Shown: piece by piece, positions 52,104 to 60,510 of the stretch
Position numbering within the stretch: the stretch's first letter is position 1
Layout of the letters: the number at the start of each line of letters is the position of its first letter
NCBI RefSeq assembly: GCF_022229005.1
Contig: NZ_JAKKFD010000023.1
Location: 1 to 64,000, forward strand
Direction of reading: 5' to 3'
Length of the DNA: 64,000 bases
Source: Micromonospora trifolii
GTDB taxonomy: Bacteria; Actinomycetota; Actinomycetes; Mycobacteriales; Micromonosporaceae
Notes under the pieces: generated by a model
What the model was told of the DNA's origin: nothing
Databases searched by the model: none
What the model saw: the letters and a program-made list of their open reading frames with translations, nothing else
Program-made: the position numbers and the translations under genes

Positions 52104-53532
52104 TCCCACCCTCCCGGCCGAGCTGGCCGACGTCCTGGCCGTCGACGCCGCCGCGCTGCGGGCCACCGGCTCGACCGGCTTCGGCATCGTCGAGACCGGC
52201 TTCGTGCCGAAGTCCTTCGCCCGGCTGCTCGCCGAGAAGCTGGCCACCGCCCGGCTGCTCTTCGGCGACGACATCGACCTCACCAGCGGCGCCGTGCTGC
52301 GCAAGGTCCTCGAACTGGCCGCACTGGAGGACGCCCGGCTGTGGGCGGCGCTCGGCGCGGTCTACGACAACTCGTACGTCGTGTCGGCGACCGCCGACGC
52401 GCTGACCCGCCTCGGCGAGGAACTCGGCATCCCCCGGCCCCATCTGTCGGCCCGGGGGACCGTGAAGCTGAAGCTGAAGGCGGCGCTACCCACCGGTCGC
52501 ACCCAGCTCACACTGCCCCGGGGCGCCCGACTGTCCACACCGGGCGGGCACCACGTGGCCCTGGACGAGACCGTGGTGCTCTCCGCCGCCGTCGGCGAAC
52601 GGGTGCCGGCCGTCGCCGCGTTCTATCCCGGCGCGGCGCACAACCTCGACCCGACCCAGGCCAGCCAGAAGATCGACAGGTGGAACCGGGCCGACACCCT
52701 GCTGGCCGACCTGGACGACGCCGAGCAGGCCGCCGGCACCGAGTTGGTGGAGATCACCCACACCGTCGCGCTGACCGGGGGCGAACAGCAGGTCTCCGAC
52801 GCCCGTTACCGGCAGTTGCTGCTGGCCGCCCCCCGCTCGATCTGGACCGCCGAGGCGATCGGCCTGGCCGTGGCGACAGTGCCCGGCGTACGCCAGGTGC
52901 AGGTCTTCGACGGTCGGGGCGGGTTGGACCTCAACCAGTCCATCTTCGGCAACTTCAACTTCATCGAACGGGTCTTCAGCACCGAACGCGACCTGGGCAG
53001 CCCGTACTACGTCACGGTGCTGGTGGCGCCCACCGCCGCGGCCATCTGGGACGGCCCGGACGGGTTGCACGCCGCCGTCGAGTCGGTCATCGAGGACCTG
53101 CGCCCGGTGGGCATCTTCGCCTCGGTGGACCGGGCCGACGAGGTGGGCATCGGTGTCGAGGCCGACCTGGTGATCCGGGGCCTGCCGTTGCCCACCGGCT
53201 CCCGGGAGACGGTGAACGCCTCCACCGCCGCCACCGAGCTGCGGGCCCGGCTGCACGCCCGACTGCGCCGCTACGTCGACGAACTGCCCTTCGGCGAGCC
53301 GGTCCGCGCCGCCGAGGTGATCTGGACGCTGATGAACGAGCCGGGCGTCGCGGACGTCCGCGACCTGCGGCTGGTCCGCTTCCCGGCCGACTCGGCGGTG
53401 GTGGTGACCGGCAGCGCGCCCACCGGCGACGGGGTGCAGCGGCTGCCGGTCGGCGACAACGCGGTGCTCGCCGCGAACCAGGTGCCCGTCTACGTCGACC
53501 GGGACGACCCCCGGCCGTTCCGGATCGTCTGA
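52096..53532 (+). CDS. Baseplate J-like protein
   Basis: This 478-residue protein has the Baseplate_J pattern: FVPKSFARLLAEKLATARLL, DLTSGAVLRKVLELAALEDAR, the strand block LPRGARLSTPGGHHVALDE, and RRYVDELPFGEPVRAAEVIW near the end. Baseplate J is the main wedge subunit that triggers contraction. I placed the start at GTG 52096, overlapping the gp25-like stop by eight bases; the extra upstream frame is a shadow of that gene. The product fits a full-length J protein. Confidence 0.9.
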   Translation: MSDPTLPAELADVLAVDAAALRATGSTGFGIVETGFVPKSFARLLAEKLATARLLFGDDIDLTSGAVLRKVLELAALEDARLWAALGAVYDNSYVVSATADALTRLGEELGIPRPHLSARGTVKLKLKAALPTGRTQLTLPRGARLSTPGGHHVALDETVVLSAAVGERVPAVAAFYPGAAHNLDPTQASQKIDRWNRADTLLADLDDAEQAAGTELVEITHTVALTGGEQQVSDARYRQLLLAAPRSIWTAEAIGLAVATVPGVRQVQVFDGRGGLDLNQSIFGNFNFIERVFSTERDLGSPYYVTVLVAPTAAAIWDGPDGLHAAVESVIEDLRPVGIFASVDRADEVGIGVEADLVIRGLPLPTGSRETVNASTAATELRARLHARLRRYVDELPFGEPVRAAEVIWTLMNEPGVADVRDLRLVRFPADSAVVVTGSAPTGDGVQRLPVGDNAVLAANQVPVYVDRDDPRPFRIV

Positions 53533-53540
53533 GCGGGGGC

Positions 53541-55889
53541 ATGGTGACCGACATCCGTGTGCCGGTGGACGGGGCCGACCCGTCCGTCGAACGTAACCTC
53601 GTCGACCAGTTGGAGGGCCCGTACCCGGGCACCGTCCGGCGGGTGGTGGTGCCGGTCGCCGCCAGCGGTGCGGCGGCGGTGGACTGGACCAGCAGGCACC
53701 CCCTGCTCACCGTGGTGCTGCGCCGGGACCTGGCCGAGGAGACCGTGCGGGTGACGGTCACCGTCGACCCGGGCGGGACCGGCGAGCGGGTGCTGCCGCC
53801 GGTGTTCTTCGCGCCCTGGTCGCCCGCCGGGGCGTCGGTGCCCGCGTACGTGCCGGACACCGCCGACGAGCCGCTGGTCGCGTCGTTCCCGGTCACCGTG
53901 GCGGCCGAGCGGTCCATCGACGGCGCCGCCGCCACGGCGGTCACCGGTGCGGCGCTCCCCGCGCTGGTCGAGCTGGCAGTGCTGGAGGGCAACCTGGGCC
54001 GGTTGCTCTACCTGGTGTCGTACGAGAAGCACCGGCTGCGTCGCGCGGCCCGGGAGGTGCACGCGTACCGGACCCTCGCGCACGCCCGGCGCGACGCGCT
54101 GGACCGGATCGGCGCGGACGTGGGGGTGGCCCGCTTCGTCGACGAGTTGGTGCACGAGCCGGCAAACGGCGAGGTGTACGCGCGCCGCCTTGCTCCGCCG
54201 GCCCGTGAGCCGGACGCCGCGTACGCGCACCGGCTCGGGCTCTACCGGCGGTTCCTGCTGCCCACCCCGGACGCGGTACGTCACCTGCTCAACGGCCCCG
54301 GCGCGGACACCGACCCGAACGCCGGGCTCTTCGCCGACCTGCCCGGCGGCGCCCGGTTCACAGTGCGCGAGGACGACGACCGGTTCGCTGTGGCGATCCG
54401 GCTGGTCGCCGTCGGTGATCCGCAGCACCGCACGAACTTCCTCGCCCAACTGCGCCGCGACCGCCTGGTGCTGCCCGCCAACACCCCGCCGAACAACACC
54501 ACGCACGCCGGCCGGGCGTTGCCGGCCAGCCGGTTGACCGAGGTGACGGCCCTGCGGGCCAGCCTGCGTCAGTCGTACACCTTCGACAGCGCCCACGGCG
54601 TCGCGCCGCCGCTGGCCGCCGCCCTGGACCGCGCCGGGCGGGTCTGCCGGGCGCTCGGCTCGACGATCGTGTGGCAGGTGACCCGGGCCCAGGATGACGC
54701 CGGTGGCAGCCGCTACGAGCTGGGGCTCGGCGTCGACGTCAGCTGGCCGACCCCCGCACAGGCCACCGATCTGCGCAACCGGGTGCTGGACACCGGCCGG
54801 GCACCCACCGGCGACCGGACCGCCGAGGCGTTGATCGCGGCGGCCCGCGCCGCCGGTGTGCCCACTGTGGCCGCCGACGGCGAGCTGGCCTGGCTGTGGC
54901 GGGTGTGCGGGCTGCCGACAGTGCACCGGATCAGCACCACCCGGATGTACCTGTCCCACCTGCCGACCCGAGGGTTGGCGGTGACCGCGCCGCTGAACGC
55001 GGCCCTCGGCGCGGACACGGCGGTCGAGGCGCAGTTCTACGCACCTGGTGACCCGGCCGGCAACGCGCTGCTGCTGGCCGGTCTGTCCGCCGCCGCGCGG
55101 GCCTGGACCGACGCCGGGGAGCCGGCGTGGGCGCCGCTGACCGACGCGGTGGCCCGGACCCGGTGGGCGGCGGTGCCGACCCGGCCGGCCGGACAGCCGG
55201 TGGACCAGGTGCTGGCCGCCGCCGGTCTGCCGGCGGTGCGGGATCCGGCACCGGTGGTGGCAGCCCTGAACCGGCTCCCCGACGAACTGGTCGAGACCAT
55301 CGAGCTGCCGGCCGCGTTGGCCGGCGCCCTGATCGCCGGTCAGCCGGCCGCCGGCGACCGACTGGCCCGGCTGGTCCGGTTGCTGCGCGATGAGCACCTC
55401 GCCGCCGCGCTGCCGCTGGTCGAGACGGGCAACCGGGTGCTGCTGGTGTGCAGTGTGATCGGCCTGCCCCAGGCCGGGCTGAACCTCAGCGAGCGCCGGG
55501 CCACCGGCTTCCGCTGGTACACGGTCGGGCTCGGCGGCGGCACGGCGGAGATCAAGGCGGTCGGCGCGCGGACCACGCTGCGACCCACCCACGCCGGGTT
55601 GGTCGCCGTGGTGGCGCTGTCCTACGTGCGCACCGGCCTGACCGACCCGTACGAGTTCCGGGTGGAGCTGCCCGACGGGGTGACGTTGACACTGGCGCAG
55701 TACGAGCGGCTGATGAACGCGCTGACGAGGGTCTGTCCGCTCGGGGTGGAGATCAACACGTTCGGCATCCGGCGCGACCACGTCGACCTCGACGACGACG
55801 GCACTGCCGAGCCGCTGCCTCCGGCGGTGGCCCGTACCTTCCGTACCTTCCAGCAGCGCCGGCACCGCGGCGTGTACGACCAGCTCTGA
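53541..55889 (+). CDS. Large baseplate wedge / tail-I-like protein
   Basis: This 782-residue protein begins with beta-rich material and then a helical block (LVSYEKHRLRRAAREVHAY, ALDRIGADVGVARFVDELVH) that resembles the gpI-type wedge element partnering J proteins. Later regions alternate helix and strand over a long stretch and may make a wedge or fibre base. The start ATG 53541 lies nine bases after the J stop. No single family covers the full length. Confidence 0.6.
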   Translation: MVTDIRVPVDGADPSVERNLVDQLEGPYPGTVRRVVVPVAASGAAAVDWTSRHPLLTVVLRRDLAEETVRVTVTVDPGGTGERVLPPVFFAPWSPAGASVPAYVPDTADEPLVASFPVTVAAERSIDGAAATAVTGAALPALVELAVLEGNLGRLLYLVSYEKHRLRRAAREVHAYRTLAHARRDALDRIGADVGVARFVDELVHEPANGEVYARRLAPPAREPDAAYAHRLGLYRRFLLPTPDAVRHLLNGPGADTDPNAGLFADLPGGARFTVREDDDRFAVAIRLVAVGDPQHRTNFLAQLRRDRLVLPANTPPNNTTHAGRALPASRLTEVTALRASLRQSYTFDSAHGVAPPLAAALDRAGRVCRALGSTIVWQVTRAQDDAGGSRYELGLGVDVSWPTPAQATDLRNRVLDTGRAPTGDRTAEALIAAARAAGVPTVAADGELAWLWRVCGLPTVHRISTTRMYLSHLPTRGLAVTAPLNAALGADTAVEAQFYAPGDPAGNALLLAGLSAAARAWTDAGEPAWAPLTDAVARTRWAAVPTRPAGQPVDQVLAAAGLPAVRDPAPVVAALNRLPDELVETIELPAALAGALIAGQPAAGDRLARLVRLLRDEHLAAALPLVETGNRVLLVCSVIGLPQAGLNLSERRATGFRWYTVGLGGGTAEIKAVGARTTLRPTHAGLVAVVALSYVRTGLTDPYEFRVELPDGVTLTLAQYERLMNALTRVCPLGVEINTFGIRRDHVDLDDDGTAEPLPPAVARTFRTFQQRRHRGVYDQL

Positions 55890-55901
55890 GAGGGAACCGC
55901 C

Positions 55902-57029
55902 ATGGCGAGCGAGATCAATTACGACGGGGTGACAGTCACCGAGCTGTACGAGGCGTTCACCAAACACGGCATTCCGGCCTCGGACGCCAGCGTGCTGGTC
56001 TCGTCCTGGATCTACGAGAACGTGGGTACGGCGAAGCGGACGTTCAGCTACGCCGAGGCGTTCCCCGCGGTGGAGCCGGGCTGCGCGCCGCCGCCGTTCG
56101 CCCGCACCTTCGCCCACAGCGACTGGGTCGACGGTGAGGACGTGGTGCAGGCCGGGCAGACCCCGGGGGAGCAGGGCTTCAACGAACGGTTCCACCGCAT
56201 CGAGCACGACCTGGACCACCTCGGCACCGACCTGGCCAAGGCGTTCTCCTGCATGGCGGCGATGCGGGTGAGTCTGCGGCGGCTGCTCGACGAGATCCGC
56301 GCGGAGATCAACCGACTGCACTCAACGGTCCACGAGAACAAGGTGACCCTCGGCCCGCACGCCATCGAGCAGATTCCCAACTACATCGGCGCGCTGGACT
56401 TCGGCAAGTACATGGGCACCACGATGTTCATGGACAAGAAGGTCAGCATCTGGCAGACCAAGGCCGGCACGATCGTGCTGCCCGCCGTGGAAACCCTCGG
56501 TGTCGACGTGGTCGTCGGGCCGAAGGTCCGGGGCGCCGCCTATCTGGAGCGCTACGCGGCCGAGAACGGCGACGTCCGGCAGCGCTTCCCGCGCGAGGTG
56601 AAGCTGGTGGAGTTCATCCGCGCCTTCGGCGACGACGAGCTGGCCGACGGCCGGACGGTCCGCGACGTGCTCAAGGTGCTGCCGGCCGAGACCGCCTACC
56701 AGAGTGTGGACGCGATGTTCGGTGAGGTGAGCGAGCGGGAGGCAGTGATCGTCCGGACCACTGTCGGCGCGCAGTCGGCGGTCGCCGCCGCGCTCGGCAT
56801 CGAGGCTGAGCTGGAGAACGTCGCCGACGCCGACATCGCCATGCTCGCCGGGGTGCCGACCAAGGCCCGGGCGGCGCTGACCCGCGCCGGGATCAGCACC
56901 CTCGGCAAGCTCGCCGACGCCCAGCCCGAGCAGGTGCTCGGCATCATGAAGGAGGCCGGGGTGCGCGCCGAGGTCGGCGACGCCGCCGAGTGGACGGCGT
57001 ACGCCCGGACGCTGAGCAAGCTGCGCTGA
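55902..57029 (+). CDS. Unknown C-terminal locus protein with helical stalk
   Basis: This 375-residue protein has a predicted coiled-coil (ERFHRIEHDLDHLGTDL, LRRLLDEIRAEINRLHSTV) and a compact domain (FGKYMGTTMFMDKKVSIWQT). The C-terminus, DIAMLAGVPTKARAALTRAGI, resembles a helix-hairpin-helix of the RNA-polymerase-alpha type. It could be a host-contact fibre, an adaptor or a regulator. The start ATG 55902 has a GAGAGGG site. It closes the structural run. Confidence 0.55.
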   Translation: MASEINYDGVTVTELYEAFTKHGIPASDASVLVSSWIYENVGTAKRTFSYAEAFPAVEPGCAPPPFARTFAHSDWVDGEDVVQAGQTPGEQGFNERFHRIEHDLDHLGTDLAKAFSCMAAMRVSLRRLLDEIRAEINRLHSTVHENKVTLGPHAIEQIPNYIGALDFGKYMGTTMFMDKKVSIWQTKAGTIVLPAVETLGVDVVVGPKVRGAAYLERYAAENGDVRQRFPREVKLVEFIRAFGDDELADGRTVRDVLKVLPAETAYQSVDAMFGEVSEREAVIVRTTVGAQSAVAAALGIEAELENVADADIAMLAGVPTKARAALTRAGISTLGKLADAQPEQVLGIMKEAGVRAEVGDAAEWTAYARTLSKLR

Positions 57030-57050
57030 ACGGCCGGGACCGAGTCCGGC

Positions 57051-57072
57051 GAACGGTTGACCTACACCGTTC
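57051..57072. promoter_or_regulatory. Inverted repeat upstream of SARP gene
   Basis: GAACGGT (57051-57057) and ACCGTTC (57066-57072) are exact inverted arms around eight bases, about 95 bases before the SARP start. TTGACC (57057-57062) within it could be a -35 box, but no good -10 follows. The region suggests the SARP gene has its own promoter and an unknown operator. Confidence 0.4.
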
Positions 57073-57166
57073 CCCGGGTCGGTGAGACGACACTGCGCTG
57101 GCGCGTCGACCATCCACACCCGAGCGTGGAACTGCCACGGGGCGATCGGGTGCGAAAGGCGCAAGC

Positions 57167-57946
57167 ATGGCTGTGCACGAGGTAACGCAGGACCTTCGCA
57201 CCCGGGCAACCGAGACCGACGCGGGGCAGCCCGGCCGGTACGCGTTGCGGCTGCTCGGTGGATTCGGGTTGGAACGCGACGGGCGGGCGGTGGCGGTGCC
57301 GCAGGGCGCCCGCCGACTGCTGGCCTACCTCGGCGTACGCCAGCGGTGTGCCCGGTCCGAGGCGGCCGGCACGCTCTGGCCCGGCTCGCACGAGGAGCGG
57401 GCCCGAGCCAACCTGCGAACCATGCTCTGGCGGCTGCACCGGGTCACCCCCGAGCCGCTCGTGGAGGAGGACGACCGGCTGTCCCTTGCCGCCGGTGTGA
57501 CCAGCGACGTGGCCACCCTGGGCGCGGCGGCCACCGCACTGCTGGCCGGGGGTGCGCCGGTGGCTGTCGGCCCCGGCGTGCCGGCCTTGGCGACCGGTGA
57601 GCTGCTGCCCGGCTGGTACGACGACTGGGTGCTGACCGAGCGGGAGCGGCTGCGCCAGACCCAGCTGTACGCGCTGGAGACGCTCGCCGAGTGGCTCACC
57701 ACGCGGCGTCGGTTCGGCGAGGCGGTGCAGGTGGCGTTGACCGCCGTGCAGTTGGAGCCGCTGCGGGAGAGCGCCACCCGCGCGTTGATCGCCGTGCACC
57801 TGGCGGAGCGCAACATCAACGAGGCGGTACGACGCTTCGAGCTGTTCCGCGCCGACCTGGACCGGGAGCTCGGTGTCGCCCCGACACCCTGGCTGGAGCA
57901 CCTCGTGCAGGCCGGCAGGTCCGGCTCCGCGCTCCCGTACCCCTGA
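57167..57946 (+). CDS. SARP/BTAD-type transcriptional activator
   Basis: This 259-residue protein has an OmpR-like winged helix (YALRLLGGFGLERDGRAVAV, then RANLRTMLWRLHRVTPEP) followed by a BTAD domain (GWYDDWVLTERERLRQTQLY, AEWLTTRRRFGEAVQVALTA). SARPs activate nearby operons by binding heptameric direct repeats. It is immediately downstream of the injection-system locus, and three heptamers lie at the locus promoter, so it is a likely activator of the system. The start ATG 57167 has AAAGG eight bases upstream. Confidence 0.88.
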   Translation: MAVHEVTQDLRTRATETDAGQPGRYALRLLGGFGLERDGRAVAVPQGARRLLAYLGVRQRCARSEAAGTLWPGSHEERARANLRTMLWRLHRVTPEPLVEEDDRLSLAAGVTSDVATLGAAATALLAGGAPVAVGPGVPALATGELLPGWYDDWVLTERERLRQTQLYALETLAEWLTTRRRFGEAVQVALTAVQLEPLRESATRALIAVHLAERNINEAVRRFELFRADLDRELGVAPTPWLEHLVQAGRSGSALPYP

Positions 57947-58034
57947 GGGGCCGCACCACCATCCCGCCGTCCCGCCCCGCGCGCCGGTTCCGACCGACCC
58001 CCAGGGTCTCCCGCGCACGGGGCGGGTTGGCCGC

Positions 58035-58069
58035 GACCGGCGGTGCGGGTGGCACCCGCACCGCCGGTC
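58035..58069. terminator. Long bidirectional hairpin
   Basis: GACCGGCGGTGCGGGT (58035-58050) and ACCCGCACCGCCGGTC (58054-58069) form a perfect 16-base stem with a three-base loop. It lies between the convergent SARP and berberine-bridge-like genes, so it should insulate both. Confidence 0.78.
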
Positions 58070-58076
58070 AGCCGGG

Positions 58077-59570
58077 TCAGTGCGTCGCGGGCGGGATGCT
58101 CTGCTCGTACTGGAAGACGTTGTGCGGGTCGTACTTCGCCTTGATCTTGCGCAGCCGGGGGAAGTTGCGCCCCCAGTAGGCCTTCTCCCACTCGGCCATG
58201 CCGATGTTCGGCACGTTCACGTAGGCGCCGTCCACGTAGGGCCGCAGCGCCTGGCTGAACTCGGCGATCCAGGTCTGGGCGATCGGGGTGACGGCGTCGT
58301 CGCTGTCGGGCTCGCCGCGGGTGCCCCAACCCGCGCCGGGCTCGGAGTAGAAGAGCGCGTCGCGGTGCGGGAACGCCGCGCCGCCGAATGGCTCCTGTCG
58401 TTGCGCCCCCCGGCCGAAGGCCTGGGTGAAGAAGTTGCTGTCGGGCGAGGGCGCCTTCTCCATGAACTCACGGACGATGCTGACGGCCTTCTCCGGGAAC
58501 GGCTCGCGGGTGAACTGGGAGAAGAACTTCCAGTTCGCCGGGTCGTCCTCGTTCGGCGTCTGGAAGCCGGCGTAGACGTCGCCCCAGTTGCCGGTCTGCA
58601 CTGTGACGGTGGGGTTGCCGATCGACAGGATCGGCGCCAGCAGCTTCCTGGCCTCCGCCTCGGATCCGTCCGCCAGCACCGCGAAGAACAGGATCTCCTC
58701 CGGGTGGACCTCGAGCTGGCTGCCGAGGCGCGGGTCGGTGAAGGGTGCGACGCGCTGCCAGGTGTCGAAGACCTCGTGCAGGTCGTCGAGACCGGGCCAG
58801 GTCACCTGCAGGTACGCGACGCTGGTGAGCGGAGCGACCTGGTAGGTCAGGGAGGTGACGATCCCGAAGTTGCCGTTGCCCGCTCCGCGCAGCGCCCACA
58901 GCAGGTCCGGGTAGTTCCACGGGTCCACCTCGAGCACCTTCGCCCCGTCGGCGCCCGCCGCCACGACGATCTCCGCGCCGATCAGGCTGTCGCAGGCCAT
59001 CCCGAGGTAGCGGGTGAGGAAGCCGAGGCCGCCGCCGAGGGTGGCGCCGGAGAGGCCCACGGTCCCCTCCGTGCCCGTCGTCGCCGCGAGGTCGTGCTCG
59101 CCGAGGGCGGTCACCGCCTCCGACTGGGTGAGCCCCGCGCCGACCTTCGCCACGCGAGCGGTGGTGTCGATGTGGACGTCCTTCAACTCGCTGACGTCGA
59201 TCACGATGCCGTTGTCGACGTTCGACCAGCCTTCCAGGTTGTGCCGGCCACTGCGGACCCGCAGCGCGACGTTGTGCTGCCGCGCCCAGGTGAGTGCGTT
59301 GACCACGTCCTGGGTCTCCTGGGCGAAGACGATGACCAGCGGATAGTGCACGAACAGCTCGTCCCAGCCGAGGCTGGCCTCCGCGTAGTTGGGGCTCTGC
59401 GGGCGGACGATCCGGCCGGTCAGCTGCGCCGGCGGGAACTTCATGTCGGAGGGCCACCCCGGACCGTCGGCCGCGATGGCCGAGCTGCCGGCGATCACGC
59501 TTGGGATGGCGACCGCTCCGGCGCCGACGGCCGTCGCCCTGAGCAGATCACGACGGGACAGGTCGCGCAT
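58077..59570 (-). CDS. Tat-exported berberine-bridge-like FAD oxidoreductase
   Basis: This 497-residue protein starts MRDLSRRDLLRATAVGAGAV, a twin-arginine signal. The FAD-binding (PCMH) domain includes RVRSGRHNLEGWSN, whose His can attach flavin covalently, and GLSGATLGGGLGFLTR. The C-terminus is the berberine-bridge domain (AYWGRNFPRLRKIKAKYDPH, then NVFQYEQSIPP). It would oxidise sugars or secondary metabolites outside the cell. I chose ATG 59570 because GAGAGG lies nine bases upstream and the Tat motif follows directly; a longer frame starts at 59597. Confidence 0.92.
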   Translation of the reverse strand: MRDLSRRDLLRATAVGAGAVAIPSVIAGSSAIAADGPGWPSDMKFPPAQLTGRIVRPQSPNYAEASLGWDELFVHYPLVIVFAQETQDVVNALTWARQHNVALRVRSGRHNLEGWSNVDNGIVIDVSELKDVHIDTTARVAKVGAGLTQSEAVTALGEHDLAATTGTEGTVGLSGATLGGGLGFLTRYLGMACDSLIGAEIVVAAGADGAKVLEVDPWNYPDLLWALRGAGNGNFGIVTSLTYQVAPLTSVAYLQVTWPGLDDLHEVFDTWQRVAPFTDPRLGSQLEVHPEEILFFAVLADGSEAEARKLLAPILSIGNPTVTVQTGNWGDVYAGFQTPNEDDPANWKFFSQFTREPFPEKAVSIVREFMEKAPSPDSNFFTQAFGRGAQRQEPFGGAAFPHRDALFYSEPGAGWGTRGEPDSDDAVTPIAQTWIAEFSQALRPYVDGAYVNVPNIGMAEWEKAYWGRNFPRLRKIKAKYDPHNVFQYEQSIPPATH

Positions 59571-59613
59571 GGTCCGAATCCTCTCGATTGGTGACACGCC
59601 CGAAAGATGAACC

Positions 59614-59632
59614 GAGAGGGAACTTTCCTCTC
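59614..59632. promoter_or_regulatory. Near-perfect 19-base palindrome upstream of Tat oxidoreductase
   Basis: GAGAGG (59614-59619) and CCTCTC (59627-59632) flank an AA-C-TT centre; only one pair mismatches. It lies 43 bases upstream of the oxidoreductase start on the reverse strand, so it may be an operator. Confidence 0.4.
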
Positions 59633-59719
59633 ATCTGGCGCAAACCAACCGTAATGCCCGAGGCTCCCGGACAGATCTGAGAACTTGTCACGGAACCCGG
59701 TCGGGTGATCCGGAACGGG

Positions 59720-60445
59720 TCAGTTCGGGGCGGGCTGGTCCAGGATGGCGCTGAACCGCTCCTCGGCGAGGTCCAGCTGGCCGAAGATGTGCCGCTTCAC
59801 TTCGGGCGACAACGGGGTGTCCGGCCGGCCGATCAGGTCCCGGAACAGCGGCACCAGCGGTCGGTACTTCCGGGCCGACGAGATCACCTTCGGCCCGACC
59901 GTGTGGATCACGCCCACCCCGTTGTCGGTGAAGTCCGACACCTTGATCACCCGGGCCCAGGGCTCCCGGTCCAGACTGACCGCCAGATGCTCCCGGTACT
60001 GTGCGTTGCGGTCCCGCTCGGGGTCGTACACCGGATTGGTGACAGCGGCGACCAGGGTGGCCACCCGCGACCCGAACCGCGCGGCGAGCGCGGCCAGCGC
60101 GGCCCCGGTCGGGTCGGTGCCCGGGTCGCCGTCGGCCAGCTCGACCGGATGGTCCTCGACGGCGTCGTGCAGCAGGCCGGCGACGATCACGTCCACGTCC
60201 CGCACCTGATAGTGGTGCATCAACCGGATCGCCACCCGCAGCAGGTGGTTCAGGTACGGCTCGCGGACGCGTCGATCGTCGCGGTGCAGTTCGGCGGCGA
60301 GGTCGAGCGCCGCGGTCAACCGCGCCCGGGCGGCGTCGTCGAACTGCTGGACCTCCAACCGGAAACGTTCCAGCAGGCCCGGTTCGCCGTGGATCTCGGT
60401 GATCGCGTGCATCGGCATGCTGCCCAGGTGCGGCGGGAAGTCCAT
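59720..60445 (-). CDS. HD-domain hydrolase (SpoT/MESH1-like)
   Basis: This 241-residue protein has an RSH-like HD core: REPYLNHLLRVAIRLMHHY, VIVAGLLHDAVEDHPVE with the metal HD and ED, and WARVIKVSDFTDNGVG in place of the usual KLADRLHN. It may hydrolyse (p)ppGpp-like nucleotides. No synthetase domain is present. The start ATG 60445 is directly before the ordinary N-terminus. The neighbours do not explain its role. Confidence 0.78.
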   Translation of the reverse strand: MDFPPHLGSMPMHAITEIHGEPGLLERFRLEVQQFDDAARARLTAALDLAAELHRDDRRVREPYLNHLLRVAIRLMHHYQVRDVDVIVAGLLHDAVEDHPVELADGDPGTDPTGAALAALAARFGSRVATLVAAVTNPVYDPERDRNAQYREHLAVSLDREPWARVIKVSDFTDNGVGVIHTVGPKVISSARKYRPLVPLFRDLIGRPDTPLSPEVKRHIFGQLDLAEERFSAILDQPAPN

Positions 60446-60510
60446 GCGTCACTTATAGCCGATCTTCACCACATCGATGAGCCCGTACGTCGCCGACCCG
60501 ACCCGTCATC

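Noticed and set aside
53490..56321. 943-codon reverse-strand frame opposite the large wedge gene
   Set aside because: It is antisense to tightly overlapping tail genes and has low-complexity composition.
40480..57029. Complete prophage
   Set aside because: No head, portal, terminase, integrase, lysis or replication genes and no attachment repeats are visible, so only the tail module is supported.
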